Assembly: GCF_030269905.1 (NCBI RefSeq)
Contig: NZ_BSVC01000005.1
Coordinates: 186,001 to 250,000, forward strand
DNA from: Pelosinus sp. IPA-1
GTDB taxonomy: Bacteria; Bacillota; Negativicutes; DSM-13327
Length of the DNA stretch: 64,000 nt
Direction: 5' to 3'
Part shown: piece by piece, positions 1 to 9,175 of the stretch
Position numbering within the stretch: position 1 is the stretch's first letter
Layout of the letters: the number at the start of each line of letters is the position of its first letter
Notes under the pieces: model-generated
The model's input: the letters and a program-made list of their open reading frames with translations, nothing else
Told to the model about the DNA's origin: nothing
The model's database searches: none
Translations under genes and position numbers: made by a program

Positions 1-326
1 CTTTGTCCTTCTGCTGTTGCTCCGCCATGACTTCCCATTGCTGGAACAATAAAAGGGATTGCATTTTTGGATTTTACAAAATCTACTATCCCTTTCGTAA
101 TAATGTCTACGTTTGCAATTCCTCTGCTGCCTGCAGTAATGGCTATATTCATCCCCGGCCTAATTTGATCGCAACATTTTTCTTTAGATAATTCTGCAAA
201 AACAACCCCTGGTATTTCTTTTGGCGTAATAATTGGTCTTGGGAATATTTGTTTTGCATGAAACATTTTAGGAATAAGTACATCCTTTAATAAATCTGAT
301 ACAACCCCACCTTTTTTAATTTTCAC
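1..326 (-). CDS. LarA-like (DUF2088) protein, N-terminal part, cut by the window edge
   Basis: The reverse strand reads open from a GTG at 326 to the left edge, about 108 residues. The segment GSRGIAN followed by PAMGSHGGATAEGQ is typical of the DUF2088/LarA N-terminal domain, the family of nickel-dependent lactate racemase and related 2-hydroxyacid enzymes. GAGGAG lies 8 bases before the GTG. A sigma-54-type promoter and a long palindrome lie upstream, and a sigma-54 activator is divergent, so expression is probably activated on demand. The substrate cannot be told from this fragment; racemisation or epimerisation of a 2-hydroxyacid is the family expectation only. Confidence 0.75.
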   Translation of the reverse strand, partial: MKIKKGGVVSDLLKDVLIPKMFHAKQIFPRPIITPKEIPGVVFAELSKEKCCDQIRPGMNIAITAGSRGIANVDIITKGIVDFVKSKNAIPFIVPAMGSHGGATAEGQ

Positions 327-396
327 GGTTTACTCCTCACTTTTACACCTTTCTTATAGTAATAAAGCTTTTTAGACTCGCACATACTTCAACTAC

Positions 397-412
397 TGCA
401 AATACCATGCCA
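397..412 (-). promoter_or_regulatory. sigma-54 promoter for the LarA-like gene
   Basis: The reverse strand reads TGGCATG, four bases, then TTGCA. This matches the -24 GG / -12 GC sigma-54 consensus closely. It lies about 70 bases before the GTG start at 326 and about 50 bases from the palindrome at 464-503, a usual promoter to enhancer distance. Confidence 0.75.
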
Positions 413-463
413 ATTGTCAGAATGTTGTAAACCTTATCTTCATACTTCATTTATCACCATAAC

Positions 464-503
464 TGTAGGAAATTCTGCAACAACTGTTGCAGAATTTCCT
501 ACA
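464..503. promoter_or_regulatory. 40-bp palindrome, probable enhancer (UAS) for the sigma-54 activator
   Basis: Two perfect 19-base arms flank a 2-base centre; the left arm is TGTAGGAAATTCTGCAACA. It sits between the divergent LarA-like gene and the sigma-54 activator, upstream of the -24/-12 promoter. Sigma-54 activators bind such inverted repeats, so this is probably the site of the activator at 641-2554. It is too far from either gene to be a terminator and has no T-tract. Confidence 0.65.
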
Positions 504-640
504 TATGTTGTTTCACGCCTACCTCTAAGCGTGTATAATAAAAAAAGAACAAGTAATTCTTTCCTGGTCGTACATAAACTATAGTTAAACTTTTTTAACA
601 TATATAATCTGAAGACTTAGTTAAGGGGAGTGATCCGATT

Positions 641-2554
641 TTGTCTAAAATAGCCTTTATTGCTCCAGACAAACAATTGTTTTTGCAAGGCAAAGAAATT
701 ATCCATGAGCTTGGCTTAGAACATAAATTCGACCTTTATTTAGCAAGGCTGAATCGTGGAATTCGCCTTGCTAAGAAACTACAAAATGAAGATGTTGATG
801 TGATTGTTTCCAGAGGGGGCACTGCTCAATTAATTATTGAATCAAAAGTAAAAATCCCTGTAGTTGAAATTCCCATTACTGGCCAAGATTTGGCCCAAGT
901 CTTCCATGACTCCAAGAGGATAACAGGGATACCTCACCCCAAAGTTGCCATACTAGCCTACCCTAATATGGTAAATGACATTGAAGTACTTTCAAAGATT
1001 CTTGCTATTGAGTTAGTCATTTTTCCTCTGAAAACCGTCGAGGATATTCCTGCAAAAATAGCGGAAGTAGCAGCAACAGATGCCAATATTGTAGTGGGTG
1101 GAATCAAAACAGTACTGTTAGCTGCAGAAAAAGGCTTACAGACTCACCTTATACGATCTGGAGATTTTTCCATTCGGTCCGCCTTTCTTGAAGCGCAAAA
1201 AATAGCCTTAGGCCGAAAATTCGAGAAAGAACGAGCCCAAGAATTCAAAGCATTAGTGGACTATTCCCTAGAAGGTATTATTAGCATCAATCAAGAGCGA
1301 GTCATTAAAGTTTTTAATAGGGCAGCCGAGCGGTTATTAAATCGTTCTGCCAAAGATATGCTCGGCAAGAAAATAGACTCCCTGCTCAATTTTATAAACG
1401 TTGAAACATGTCTATTAGAAGGTAAACAATCCATTGGCCAAGTTATACAACTTGGTGCTATTTGGATTACCTTTAACATTGCACCTATCATTGTCGACCA
1501 AGCTATCATTGGCGTCATCATTACTTTCCAAGATATTACACGTATTCAAGAAATGGAGCTTAGAATTCGCAATGAAGTAATCGCTAGGAAATTCGTTGCC
1601 AAATATAACTTTGGTGATATCTTGGGAGTATCCTCTCAAATTATTGAAAGCAAACGAATTGCCCAGGAAATATCTTCTATTGATGCCACTGTATTAATCT
1701 CTGGTGAATCAGGCACGGGCAAGGAATTATTTGCCCAAAGTATTCACAACGCAAGCCCTAGAAAGAATGGACCTTTTGTTGCCATCAACTGTGCCGCCTT
1801 ACCACAAAGTTTGCTTGAAAGCGAACTCTTTGGTTATGTCGAAGGAGCATTTACAGGAGCAGTCAAAAAAGGAAAGCCAGGTTTATTTGAAATGGCTCAT
1901 AGAGGCACCATATTTCTTGATGAAATTTCAGAAATGGACAAATACGGGCAAAGCCGATTACTACGGGTATTGCAGGAAAAGCAGGTCATGCGCCTAGGAG
2001 ATGACAAATATATTCCTGTAGACATAAGGATCATTGCCGCTACTAATAAAAATTTAGCAGAACTTATTAAAGAAGGGAATTTCCGGCAGGACCTTTTTTA
2101 CAGACTTAAAGTGCTAACAATGACGCTGCCGCCATTACGCAATCGAAGCACGGATGTAAAATATCTCGCACAACACTTTTTGCAACACGATCAAAGAAAG
2201 TACCTTAAACAACTGGAAATTACGTCCTCAGGCTACGACTATCTAGCGAACTACTTTTGGCCAGGAAATGTTAGAGAACTAAAGTTTTTTATTGAAAGAC
2301 TTGTCGTAATAGCAAATGAAAAAATCATTACTGAGATAGTACTCCAAAAGTATTGGGACGACAGAGAATCCGCTCTAGAGCTTGCTAATGATACACTTGA
2401 GGCGCCTTTACTATCAGAGGAAGATCGCATTATTTCTGCATTAGCACAATATAATTCGAATATAACCCAAGCAGCTAGATTCTTAGGTATGGATCGAAGT
2501 ACACTTTATCGCAAACTTAAAAACTATAAAATCGAGGTCAAGAAAACCTATTAG
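641..2554 (+). CDS. PrpR-type sigma-54-dependent transcriptional activator
   Basis: 637 residues. An N-terminal PrpR_N sensor domain covers about 1-180, followed by a PAS domain at about 200-300. The AAA+ sigma-54 interaction domain has Walker A GESGTGKE near 355, the sigma-54 contact loop GAFTGA at about 403 and IFLDEISEMD as Walker B. A Fis-type helix-turn-helix ends the protein (NITQAARFLGMDRSTLYRKL). The start is TTG at 641, preceded by AAGGGGAG with 10 bases of spacing; there is no better ATG. It is divergent from the LarA-like gene, which has a sigma-54 promoter, so that gene is its likely target. The PrpR_N ligand is often a small organic acid or its CoA-linked product; the effector here is unknown. 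Confidence 0.93.
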   Translation: MSKIAFIAPDKQLFLQGKEIIHELGLEHKFDLYLARLNRGIRLAKKLQNEDVDVIVSRGGTAQLIIESKVKIPVVEIPITGQDLAQVFHDSKRITGIPHPKVAILAYPNMVNDIEVLSKILAIELVIFPLKTVEDIPAKIAEVAATDANIVVGGIKTVLLAAEKGLQTHLIRSGDFSIRSAFLEAQKIALGRKFEKERAQEFKALVDYSLEGIISINQERVIKVFNRAAERLLNRSAKDMLGKKIDSLLNFINVETCLLEGKQSIGQVIQLGAIWITFNIAPIIVDQAIIGVIITFQDITRIQEMELRIRNEVIARKFVAKYNFGDILGVSSQIIESKRIAQEISSIDATVLISGESGTGKELFAQSIHNASPRKNGPFVAINCAALPQSLLESELFGYVEGAFTGAVKKGKPGLFEMAHRGTIFLDEISEMDKYGQSRLLRVLQEKQVMRLGDDKYIPVDIRIIAATNKNLAELIKEGNFRQDLFYRLKVLTMTLPPLRNRSTDVKYLAQHFLQHDQRKYLKQLEITSSGYDYLANYFWPGNVRELKFFIERLVVIANEKIITEIVLQKYWDDRESALELANDTLEAPLLSEEDRIISALAQYNSNITQAARFLGMDRSTLYRKLKNYKIEVKKTY

Positions 2555-2583
2555 GGAAAATAACATTTTCTTTTAAGATAGCC

Positions 2584-2620
2584 AAAAGCCGCTTAAAACG
2601 TATCGTTTTAAGCGGCTTTT
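2584..2620. terminator. bidirectional terminator
   Basis: Perfect 17-base arms (AAAAGCCGCTTAAAACG and its complement) with a 3-base loop, A-rich on the left and T-rich on the right. It serves both convergent genes, the activator and the chemoreceptor. Confidence 0.85.
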
Positions 2621-2632
2621 CCAGAGAGTTAT

Positions 2633-4654
2633 TTATACTTTAAATTGGGCTATAATGGATCGAAGTTCTTCAGACATTTTCGCTAAGGCTTCACTGGAAG
2701 CGGCGATCTCTTCCATCGAAGCAGACTGTTCCTCAGTTGATGCTGAAACAGTTTGCGTATATCCTGCTGTCGCACCACTAATTCTGTCGATTTCCTTAAT
2801 TGAGGAAACAATTTGTTCGCTCCCACCTGCTACCTGTTGAATGGCAGCAGAGATATCCCGGATTTGATCGGAAACTTGCTCAATTAAATTCAAGATTTCC
2901 CTGAAGGCTTTGCCTGCTATATGAACTACTTCTGAACCTCGCTTGACTTCTTTCGTCCCCTCAGACATTACATTAACCGCGATTTCTGTATCCCCTTGAA
3001 TTTCACCAATGAGTACTGCAATATGCTTTGCTGCGTCCTCGGATTGTTCAGCTAGTTTACGAACTTCTTCCGCTACCACAGCAAACCCTCTGCCCTGCTC
3101 GCCAGCACGTGCGGCTTCGATAGCGGCATTTAATGCAAGGAGATTTGTTTGGCCGGCAATTCCAGCAATCGTATCAACAATTTGACCGATCTCTTTGGAA
3201 CGATCGCCAAGTTTTTCAACAACCTGGGCTGAATTTGTTACTGTTTTTTCGATATTTTCCATCTGTTTTGTAGTATCTTCGATTGCCTTACCACCATTTC
3301 GGGCAGCAAGTGCAGTCTTCTCGGCAGTGGCTGCTACATTTTCAGAATGAGCAGCTACCTGCTGTATACTAGCAGACATTTTTTCAACAACATCCGTAGC
3401 AGCATCGACTGCTTGCATTTGGGAAGCACTGCCTGAAGCCACTTCCGTTATCGTTTCAGCTACTTGATTGGCAGCTATAGAAGATTGTTCTGCACTTGCC
3501 GTAAGTTCCTCAGAAGATGCTGCAACCTGTTCTGCTGAGGTAGCAATTTGTTGAACCAAACCGCGTATTTTTTTCACCATAGTATCAAAATAAATTCCCA
3601 TTGCATCTAACTCGTCTTTACCCGCGACACTCTGTGTTGTCGCCCCACCAATAACAGCCACTTGTGAAGTTAAGTCACCTTCCGCCATTTTTTCGATCGC
3701 TTGATTCAAGCGTATAATGGGTTTCGTTAAACGCCTTGAAATTAGAATACCAAAACCACAAGCAGCAATAAGAATCAAACCGATTGTAATAAGGGAGGAC
3801 CTTAAAAATGGAGTTAACTTTACAAAAATCTCTTTCTCTGGAGCATTAATCCCTAAACTCCATTGAGTCCCAGGAACAGGAGCGTAAGCTACATACTTTG
3901 AAATGCCCCCGTCTACGTAATTACCAGTTCCAGTTTCACCGTTTACCATTTTATTTATTACAGCTTTAAGTTGATTATTTCCATTAGGATCCTTTAATAT
4001 ATTGGTCTTCATGACTTGTTCTTTATCAGGATGAATAATGATGAGTCCGTCACCTTGAATAACATAAGCATAACCACTTTGTGCAACCTTAATTTCATTA
4101 ACACGCGAAATGAGAGCATCAATAGGGACTGTACCGCCTAGAGCACCTATAATCTGGTTATTCTTTTTGATCGGAGCAACAACAGATACTACCATTTTGC
4201 CATCCGCCTTAGAAATAATAGGATCGGTAGTTACCACTTTGCCAGTTGACATGACCTGTTTAAAATAGTCACGATCAGCGATATTCGTTCGATCACCCGA
4301 TGTATGAATGGATTGCCCCTTTGCATCTACAAGCCAAAACCGTGAATAAATCGGATTACGCTTGATCTCTTCTTTTAAATAAGTAAGTGCACCTTGCGTA
4401 TCTCCGTTCACAACACTTTGATTCGTTGCTAATATGGAAACCTCGATTTCACGAGTGCTTTTCCACGTTCCAATATCTTCAGCATAAGCACTTGCTCGGT
4501 GGATAAGATCCTCCTCAACATCGGAAACTAATATGCTTTTTGCATTGTAAAAATTACATACTCCTAGAATACTCAATGTAAGTAATAAGCCAATCACTAA
4601 AACAGCAGTAACCTTTACCTGAATACTTTTTCCCATCCATTTAAGCAAATTCAT
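2633..4654 (-). CDS. methyl-accepting chemotaxis protein with dCache sensor
   Basis: 673 residues from the chosen start. A first membrane helix (about 16-36) is followed by a periplasmic dCache-type ligand domain to about 275, a second helix, a HAMP linker, and a long coiled signalling domain. The signalling hairpin tip contains the conserved [20 protein letters not shown]. The in-frame GTG at 4684 has no good ribosome site, whereas ATG at 4654 has GGAGGAG 9 bases before it, so 4654 is preferred. The ligand is unknown; dCache receptors often bind amino acids or organic acids. The leader holds a c-di-GMP-I riboswitch and a terminator, so synthesis is linked to c-di-GMP, which couples chemotaxis to the motile or sessile switch. 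Confidence 0.95.
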   Translation of the reverse strand: MNLLKWMGKSIQVKVTAVLVIGLLLTLSILGVCNFYNAKSILVSDVEEDLIHRASAYAEDIGTWKSTREIEVSILATNQSVVNGDTQGALTYLKEEIKRNPIYSRFWLVDAKGQSIHTSGDRTNIADRDYFKQVMSTGKVVTTDPIISKADGKMVVSVVAPIKKNNQIIGALGGTVPIDALISRVNEIKVAQSGYAYVIQGDGLIIIHPDKEQVMKTNILKDPNGNNQLKAVINKMVNGETGTGNYVDGGISKYVAYAPVPGTQWSLGINAPEKEIFVKLTPFLRSSLITIGLILIAACGFGILISRRLTKPIIRLNQAIEKMAEGDLTSQVAVIGGATTQSVAGKDELDAMGIYFDTMVKKIRGLVQQIATSAEQVAASSEELTASAEQSSIAANQVAETITEVASGSASQMQAVDAATDVVEKMSASIQQVAAHSENVAATAEKTALAARNGGKAIEDTTKQMENIEKTVTNSAQVVEKLGDRSKEIGQIVDTIAGIAGQTNLLALNAAIEAARAGEQGRGFAVVAEEVRKLAEQSEDAAKHIAVLIGEIQGDTEIAVNVMSEGTKEVKRGSEVVHIAGKAFREILNLIEQVSDQIRDISAAIQQVAGGSEQIVSSIKEIDRISGATAGYTQTVSASTEEQSASMEEIAASSEALAKMSEELRSIIAQFKV

Positions 4655-4734
4655 AAAAAAATTCTCCTCCGCCTCATTTTTCACTTCTTGCCCAAATTGC
4701 TAGCTACCTACCTTGAAACTCTACCTCTCTCCCA

Positions 4735-4766
4735 AATAAAAATAGCACCTGCCCAAAGCAAGTGCT
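4735..4766 (-). terminator. leader terminator after the riboswitch
   Basis: On the reverse strand AGCACTTGC, a 5-base loop and GCAGGTGCT form a 9-bp stem with one G-T pair, followed by ATTTTTATTT. It sits between the riboswitch aptamer and the chemoreceptor start, as expected for an expression platform. A perfect 18-base palindrome at 4776-4793 lies between aptamer and terminator and might act in the alternative fold. Confidence 0.8.
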
Positions 4767-4789
4767 AATTAACTCATCATAATTAATTA

Positions 4790-4882
4790 TGATTCACTAG
4801 CAACCTGGCAATCATAGACAACTCGTCTTTAGACCCATAGCTTTGCGTCCCAATTTTTCAATTGGTTTGCCAATATTTCCTT
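4790..4882 (-). ncRNA. c-di-GMP-I (GEMM) riboswitch
   Basis: The reverse strand contains the class I c-di-GMP aptamer core in order: GGCAAACC, a short AATT stem capped by a GAAAA-type loop, GGGACGCAAAGC, a second arm containing GTCTAAAG, and a closing GGTTGCTAG. These segments match the GEMM consensus (GGCAAACC, GGGACGCAAAGCC, and CUAAA receptor). A sigma-70 promoter precedes it and an intrinsic terminator follows, before the chemoreceptor gene. Whether c-di-GMP turns the gene on or off depends on pairing with the terminator and cannot be decided by eye. Ends are approximate. Confidence 0.9.
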
Positions 4883-4895
4883 TTTAATATTGTTC

Positions 4896-4924
4896 ATTGT
4901 ACACCCAATAGCCAAATTCGTCAA
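4896..4924 (-). promoter_or_regulatory. sigma-70 promoter of the riboswitch-chemoreceptor transcript
   Basis: Reverse strand TTGACG, 17-base spacer, TACAAT, placed just upstream of the aptamer. Transcription would begin near 4889. Confidence 0.75.
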
Positions 4925-4963
4925 ATAATGCCAAAATACAACGTTAAGAGTCATTTTTCAGCC

Positions 4964-4991
4964 TTGACTTGGGGGGCACATACACTATAAG
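4964..4991 (+). promoter_or_regulatory. sigma-70 promoter of the NhaC-type gene
   Basis: TTGACT, 16-base spacer, TATAAG, about 45 bases before the coding start. Confidence 0.55.
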
Positions 4992-5033
4992 ATTTGAGAT
5001 GTCTTAGTATCTTATCAATCTTATTAAATACTC

Positions 5034-6392
5034 ATGGAAGAAGTGATGACTTTGGACACTATAATCGTCTTTATTCTTTTTTTTAGTTCTCTGCTTTTCA
5101 GCATTTATCATGATATTTCTATTATTTATTCTTTGCTTTTGGGGCTTCTAGGTTTTTCCTTACTTTCGTTACGTCGAGGTTATACCCTAACAAATTTATT
5201 TAACATGATGATGATTGGTTCAAAAAAGTCCCTTATCGTAATCAAAATTTTTGTACTGATCGGCGCAATAACAGCTGTTTGGCGAGCCAGTGGCACGATC
5301 TCCTTTATCGTGTATTATGCAATTGCCTTTGTCAGTGCAAAATACTTCATACTATCCGCCTTCTTACTCTGCTGTCTAGTATCCTTTCTACTTGGAACCT
5401 CATTTGGCACGGTTGGAACCATCGGTGTAGTGCTCATGGTATTAGCTAAAGGGGGTAATGTTGATATCAACATGACGGCAGGTGCCATTATCGCAGGAGC
5501 CTATTTTGGTGATCGCTGCTCTCCTATGTCTTCGAGCGCTAATCTTATAGCATCTTTAACAGATACTAAGCTGTATATAAATATAAACAATATGATGAAA
5601 ACTTCGATTTTACCATTTATCCTTTCAATTATAGGTTATACCTACTTATCAAATGCGAATCCTCTGTCCTTCTATGACACGCAAATGACAGACGAGATAT
5701 TGAAATCTTTTGATATAAGCATAATTACCTTATTTCCCGCTGCCATTATACTCCTTTTAGCCGCCTTTCGCATTGATGTAAAATTATCAATGGGCATCAG
5801 CATACTTTCTGGTATCTTGATTGGCCTTTTTGTTCAACATCTATCCTTTTCACAAATGGCAACTTACATTATGACAGGCTACACGATGGAACATGGCGGC
5901 TTCTTTGCCAATATCATTCAGGGTGGCGGCCTATATTCTATGCTGAAAGTTGCTCTTATTGTTTTAATTTCCTCTTCCTACTCCGGCATTTTTGAGGGAA
6001 CTGGTTTATTACAGCCAATTGAACAATTTTTCGAAAGACTTAGCGAAAAAATCAGTGTCTACCCTACTACGATACTATCCAGCATCGCTACCGCTGCTTT
6101 TAGCTGCAATCAAACCTTGGCAGTCATGCTCACCCATCAATTTGCCTATAAGATCTATGAGAAAAAACAACGTAACAAGTACCAATTGGCCCTCGACATG
6201 GAAAACACGGTCATCCTGCTCTCCGCTGTCATCCCCTGGAATATTGCAGGGGCTGTTCCTGCTGCGGCACTCGCAACAGATTCAGCCTTCATCCCTTATG
6301 CTTTCTATCTTTTCCTTGTTCCCCTAGTTAATTTATCTTTTTCATACAAGGTGAATACTTCAACTACCAATTCCAATACTACTAGCAAATAA
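5034..6392 (+). CDS. NhaC-type Na+/H+ antiporter family protein
   Basis: Up to 452 residues, strongly hydrophobic with about 11-12 membrane helices. The segment GTSFGTVGTIGVVLM and the later GDRCSPMSSSANL match the NhaC family, where the second motif lies in the ion path. It would exchange sodium (or a carried metabolite) for protons across the inner membrane. The ATG at 5034 has no ribosome site; the in-frame ATG at 5046 follows GGAAG by 5 bases and may be the true start. It is a single-gene unit with its own promoter and a shared terminator. Some NhaC relatives exchange organic acids or amino acids, so the substrate is open. Confidence 0.85.
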   Translation: MEEVMTLDTIIVFILFFSSLLFSIYHDISIIYSLLLGLLGFSLLSLRRGYTLTNLFNMMMIGSKKSLIVIKIFVLIGAITAVWRASGTISFIVYYAIAFVSAKYFILSAFLLCCLVSFLLGTSFGTVGTIGVVLMVLAKGGNVDINMTAGAIIAGAYFGDRCSPMSSSANLIASLTDTKLYININNMMKTSILPFILSIIGYTYLSNANPLSFYDTQMTDEILKSFDISIITLFPAAIILLLAAFRIDVKLSMGISILSGILIGLFVQHLSFSQMATYIMTGYTMEHGGFFANIIQGGGLYSMLKVALIVLISSSYSGIFEGTGLLQPIEQFFERLSEKISVYPTTILSSIATAAFSCNQTLAVMLTHQFAYKIYEKKQRNKYQLALDMENTVILLSAVIPWNIAGAVPAAALATDSAFIPYAFYLFLVPLVNLSFSYKVNTSTTNSNTTSK

Positions 6393-6504
6393 AGGCACCC
6401 CCATACTCTACGACCCGCCCTCCTCCTATTAATCAAATTAAAAGGATGTTCAAATCTTACATACAATCCCTAGTTCAAATTACACTTCGAGTGCTTCCAA
6501 ACGA

Positions 6505-6547
6505 AAAATGCCCTAAAGTTCATTCGATCTGAACTTTAGGGCATTTT
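6505..6547. terminator. bidirectional terminator
   Basis: AAAATGCCCTAAAGTTCA and its complement form an 18-bp stem with a 7-base loop, A-rich at one end and T-rich at the other. It lies between the convergent NhaC-type and RpiB-like genes. Confidence 0.85.
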
Positions 6548-6554
6548 TGTGCAG

Positions 6555-7193
6555 TTAAGCTAATACACGTTTGATATAAGCGGCAATTTCGTCATTTTTG
6601 CAATTTGCGAAGAAATACTCTTGGAATTTCTCTCCACTTACTGCACCTTTTAATAACTCTTGATCAATATTTTTTAATATTGTCAGCATATCTTGATGAG
6701 TTACTTTTTTAACTTCATCTAAGATTTTCTTGTTGCGTTGTTCTGGGATTACTCTATCTTTTGGATATCCTTGTCCGCTTTCGCCTAGAAACAATTTTTC
6801 AAAAATATATTCAAGGTTTAATTCAGCACCCCAGCCAAATCCTTTGGCAAAGGGTAACGCAATTGCATTTCCATCATTGATTTGAGCAAACATATAGGCA
6901 TCGGATGGATCGACCACATGTCCACATAACACTCCTGGAAAGGAATTGCAGGATAACATAGCACCTTCTCCTGTGCCACATCCTGTTATAACATAATCTA
7001 CTGCCTTTGAGTTTAACAAGATCGCTGCCAGAATGCCATTCTGTACATAGGTCAATTGCGCTTTATCTTCTGCACCATACATTCCGTAGTTGAATACTTC
7101 ATGTCCCATAGGTTCTACCACTTTTTTCAAAGCGGAACAAATCATTTCATTTTTAGCCGCTTGGCTATTTTCATTGATTAATGCAATTTTCAT
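6555..7193 (-). CDS. RpiB/LacA/LacB-family isomerase, probable DhuI-like
   Basis: 212 residues. The fold family is shown by the TGCGTGEGAMLSCNSFPGV segment, with the RpiB-type active-site cysteine in GCGTGEG. ATG at 7193 follows AGGAGGCG; an upstream in-frame ATG at 7217 lacks a site. It lies 32 bases after an SDR gene in the same operon. In streptococci an RpiB-family isomerase (DhuI) and an SDR (DhuD) convert unsaturated glucuronate or galacturonate, released by polysaccharide lyases, to 2-keto-3-deoxygluconate; length and pairing fit that. The specific role is inferred from family memory. A pentose-phosphate isomerase is the alternative. Confidence 0.8.
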   Translation of the reverse strand: MKIALINENSQAAKNEMICSALKKVVEPMGHEVFNYGMYGAEDKAQLTYVQNGILAAILLNSKAVDYVITGCGTGEGAMLSCNSFPGVLCGHVVDPSDAYMFAQINDGNAIALPFAKGFGWGAELNLEYIFEKLFLGESGQGYPKDRVIPEQRNKKILDEVKKVTHQDMLTILKNIDQELLKGAVSGEKFQEYFFANCKNDEIAAYIKRVLA

Positions 7194-7225
7194 GTTTTTA
7201 CGCCTCCTATAATCCAATTCTAATC

Positions 7226-8011
7226 TTATGGTTGTTTCCCAATATAAGCTAAGATACCGCCATCTACATAAAGGATATGTCCGTTAACGAAATCAGAAGC
7301 ATCAGATGCTAAGAATACGGCAGGGCTCTGTAAATCTTCAGGTGTTCCCCAGCGAGCAGCCGGTGTTTTTGCAATAATAAAGCTATTGAATGGATGTCCC
7401 TCTTCTCTTAGAGGTGCTGTTTGTGGGGTTGCAATATAACCAGGTCCAAGGCCATTACATTGGATATTATACTGTCCATATTCTGATGCAATATTTCTTG
7501 TCAACATCTTCAATCCGCCTTTAGCAGCTGCATACGCAGATACTGTTTCACGTCCAAGTTCACTCATCATCGAACAGATGTTGATAATTTTCCCATGACC
7601 TTTTTTAATCATGGATGGTATTACTGCTTTTGCTACGATAAAGGGTCCATTTAAATCGATATCGATTACCTGACGAAATTCTGCTGCTGACATTTCATGC
7701 ATCGGAATGCGTTTAATAATACCAGCGTTGTTTACAAGAATATCAATGATACCAACCTCTTGTTCCACTTTGGCTACCATGGCTTGTACTTCTTCTTCCT
7801 TCGTCACGTCAGATACATAGCCAAAAGCATTGATTCCAGCTTCTTTATAAGCTTTGATTCCTTTATCCACCAAATCTTGATTTATATCATTAAAAACAAT
7901 CTTTGCACCTGCCTCAGCATAAGCACTCCCAATTGCAAAACCTATCCCATACGATCCGCCAGTTACTAATGCAACCTTTCCCTCTAGGGAAAACTTTTTC
8001 AAAATATCCAT
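7226..8011 (-). CDS. SDR dehydrogenase, DhuD / gluconate 5-dehydrogenase type
   Basis: 261 residues of a classical short-chain dehydrogenase. The NAD(P)-binding motif is TGGSYGIG near residues 18-25, NNAG near 95, the catalytic serine lies in INICSMMSE and the Tyr-Lys pair in SAYAAAKGG. ATG at 8011 follows AAGGAGG. It is the first gene of a two-gene operon with the RpiB-like isomerase; an AraC regulator is divergent. The family reduces 3-deoxy-D-glycero-2,5-hexodiulosonate or 5-ketogluconate. Together with the isomerase, uronate catabolism is the best reading, but no polysaccharide lyase or kdgK/kdgA gene lies nearby. Confidence 0.88.
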   Translation of the reverse strand: MDILKKFSLEGKVALVTGGSYGIGFAIGSAYAEAGAKIVFNDINQDLVDKGIKAYKEAGINAFGYVSDVTKEEEVQAMVAKVEQEVGIIDILVNNAGIIKRIPMHEMSAAEFRQVIDIDLNGPFIVAKAVIPSMIKKGHGKIINICSMMSELGRETVSAYAAAKGGLKMLTRNIASEYGQYNIQCNGLGPGYIATPQTAPLREEGHPFNSFIIAKTPAARWGTPEDLQSPAVFLASDASDFVNGHILYVDGGILAYIGKQP

Positions 8012-8178
8012 TCTATTTTACCTCCTTTTTATTTAAAACCCCTATTGCTAGATTCTTGCTTTTCTTACCTATGAAAGCAGTATATCATACTAATATTTCA
8101 TAATCTTGTCATTCTTTCTTATAAATATTGCATATCTTGAACAAGCCCATTATAATTAGCATAGAAAGGATGTGTACT

Positions 8179-9039
8179 ATGGAGAAATTCACATCTTGCA
8201 AGTTAGCAATCTTGGAATGCCTGAAAAACAAATATTATGCAATCGCCCATTTGCATAAAGAAGAGAAAATCATGGATATGCATATCCATGATTGTTACGA
8301 AATCTATTATTCCATTTCTGGTGGAAAACAGTTTCTGATCGATAATCGGTTTTATGATATTAATCCAGGAGATTTATTTATTATCAATCAATTTGAGAGC
8401 CATTATCTAACCCAAATCAATAACATGGTTCATGAGCGTATTATTATCTCGATTCACCCTGATTTTTTAAAGGAAATTTCGACGACAAAAACAGACCTTA
8501 ACCATTGTTTTACCGAGCGTAATCAGCTATTCAACCATCGCATTTCATTAAACAAAGAGCAGCAGCATCGCTTTCTTTATTATATTGGCAAAATAACTAC
8601 CTTAAATGAATTCGGCAGTGATATACTCGAACGAGTAGCTTTTATGGAAATGATGGTTATGATCAATAGTTTATTTATCAATAACCATAGCTCAGAAATA
8701 GCAGATTCCAACTTTCAGTACAATCAACAGGTGCAAGAAATCCTGACCTACATCAATCAACATATTACCGAGGCTATTACGGTAGAACAGCTGGCAGAGC
8801 AGTTCTACATCAGTACCTCTTATATCTGCAGGATTTTCAAGGCAACTACAGGCACCACGATTAATAAGTACATTAATGCCCGCCGTATTACCATCGCAAA
8901 ATCTTTATTAACGATGGGCCACGGAGTCGGTGAAGTATGTGAGAAGTGTGGCTTTAATGATTACAGCAACTTCTTAAAAGCGTTTACAAAAGCAGTTGGC
9001 ATATCTCCAAAAAAATATGGTCAATATAGTGCAAGTTAA
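8179..9039 (+). CDS. AraC-family transcriptional regulator (cupin sensor)
   Basis: 286 residues. The N-terminal half is a cupin-like ligand domain (HIHDCYEIYYSISG, then GDLFIINQFESHYL); the C-terminal third has two helix-turn-helix units ending CGFNDYSNFLKAFTKAVGIS. ATG at 8179 follows GAAAGGA by 8 bases; longer in-frame starts lack ribosome sites. It is divergent from the SDR-isomerase operon and is therefore its probable activator, responding to a sugar acid. Confidence 0.88.
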   Translation: MEKFTSCKLAILECLKNKYYAIAHLHKEEKIMDMHIHDCYEIYYSISGGKQFLIDNRFYDINPGDLFIINQFESHYLTQINNMVHERIIISIHPDFLKEISTTKTDLNHCFTERNQLFNHRISLNKEQQHRFLYYIGKITTLNEFGSDILERVAFMEMMVMINSLFINNHSSEIADSNFQYNQQVQEILTYINQHITEAITVEQLAEQFYISTSYICRIFKATTGTTINKYINARRITIAKSLLTMGHGVGEVCEKCGFNDYSNFLKAFTKAVGISPKKYGQYSAS

Positions 9040-9094
9040 CGACAGGCTATAGACTCTATATGCCTCAAAAGATAATTCTAAAACCTTATAAAAC

Positions 9095-9141
9095 AAAAAA
9101 TCCTCGACAACACTACATGAGTAGTATGCCGAGGATTTTTT
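9095..9141. terminator. bidirectional terminator
   Basis: AAAAAATCCTCG pairs with CGAGGATTTTTT, with an inner ACTAC/GTAGT helix. It lies between the convergent AraC and YibE/F genes. Confidence 0.8.
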
Positions 9142-9175
9142 ATGTAGAGACAAGCCATATCATCGTTCGCGAGAT

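Noticed and set aside
9133-9160. GAGACAAGC motif after terminators (also at 25033-25062)
   Set aside because: Two short matches only; too little to call a repeat family.
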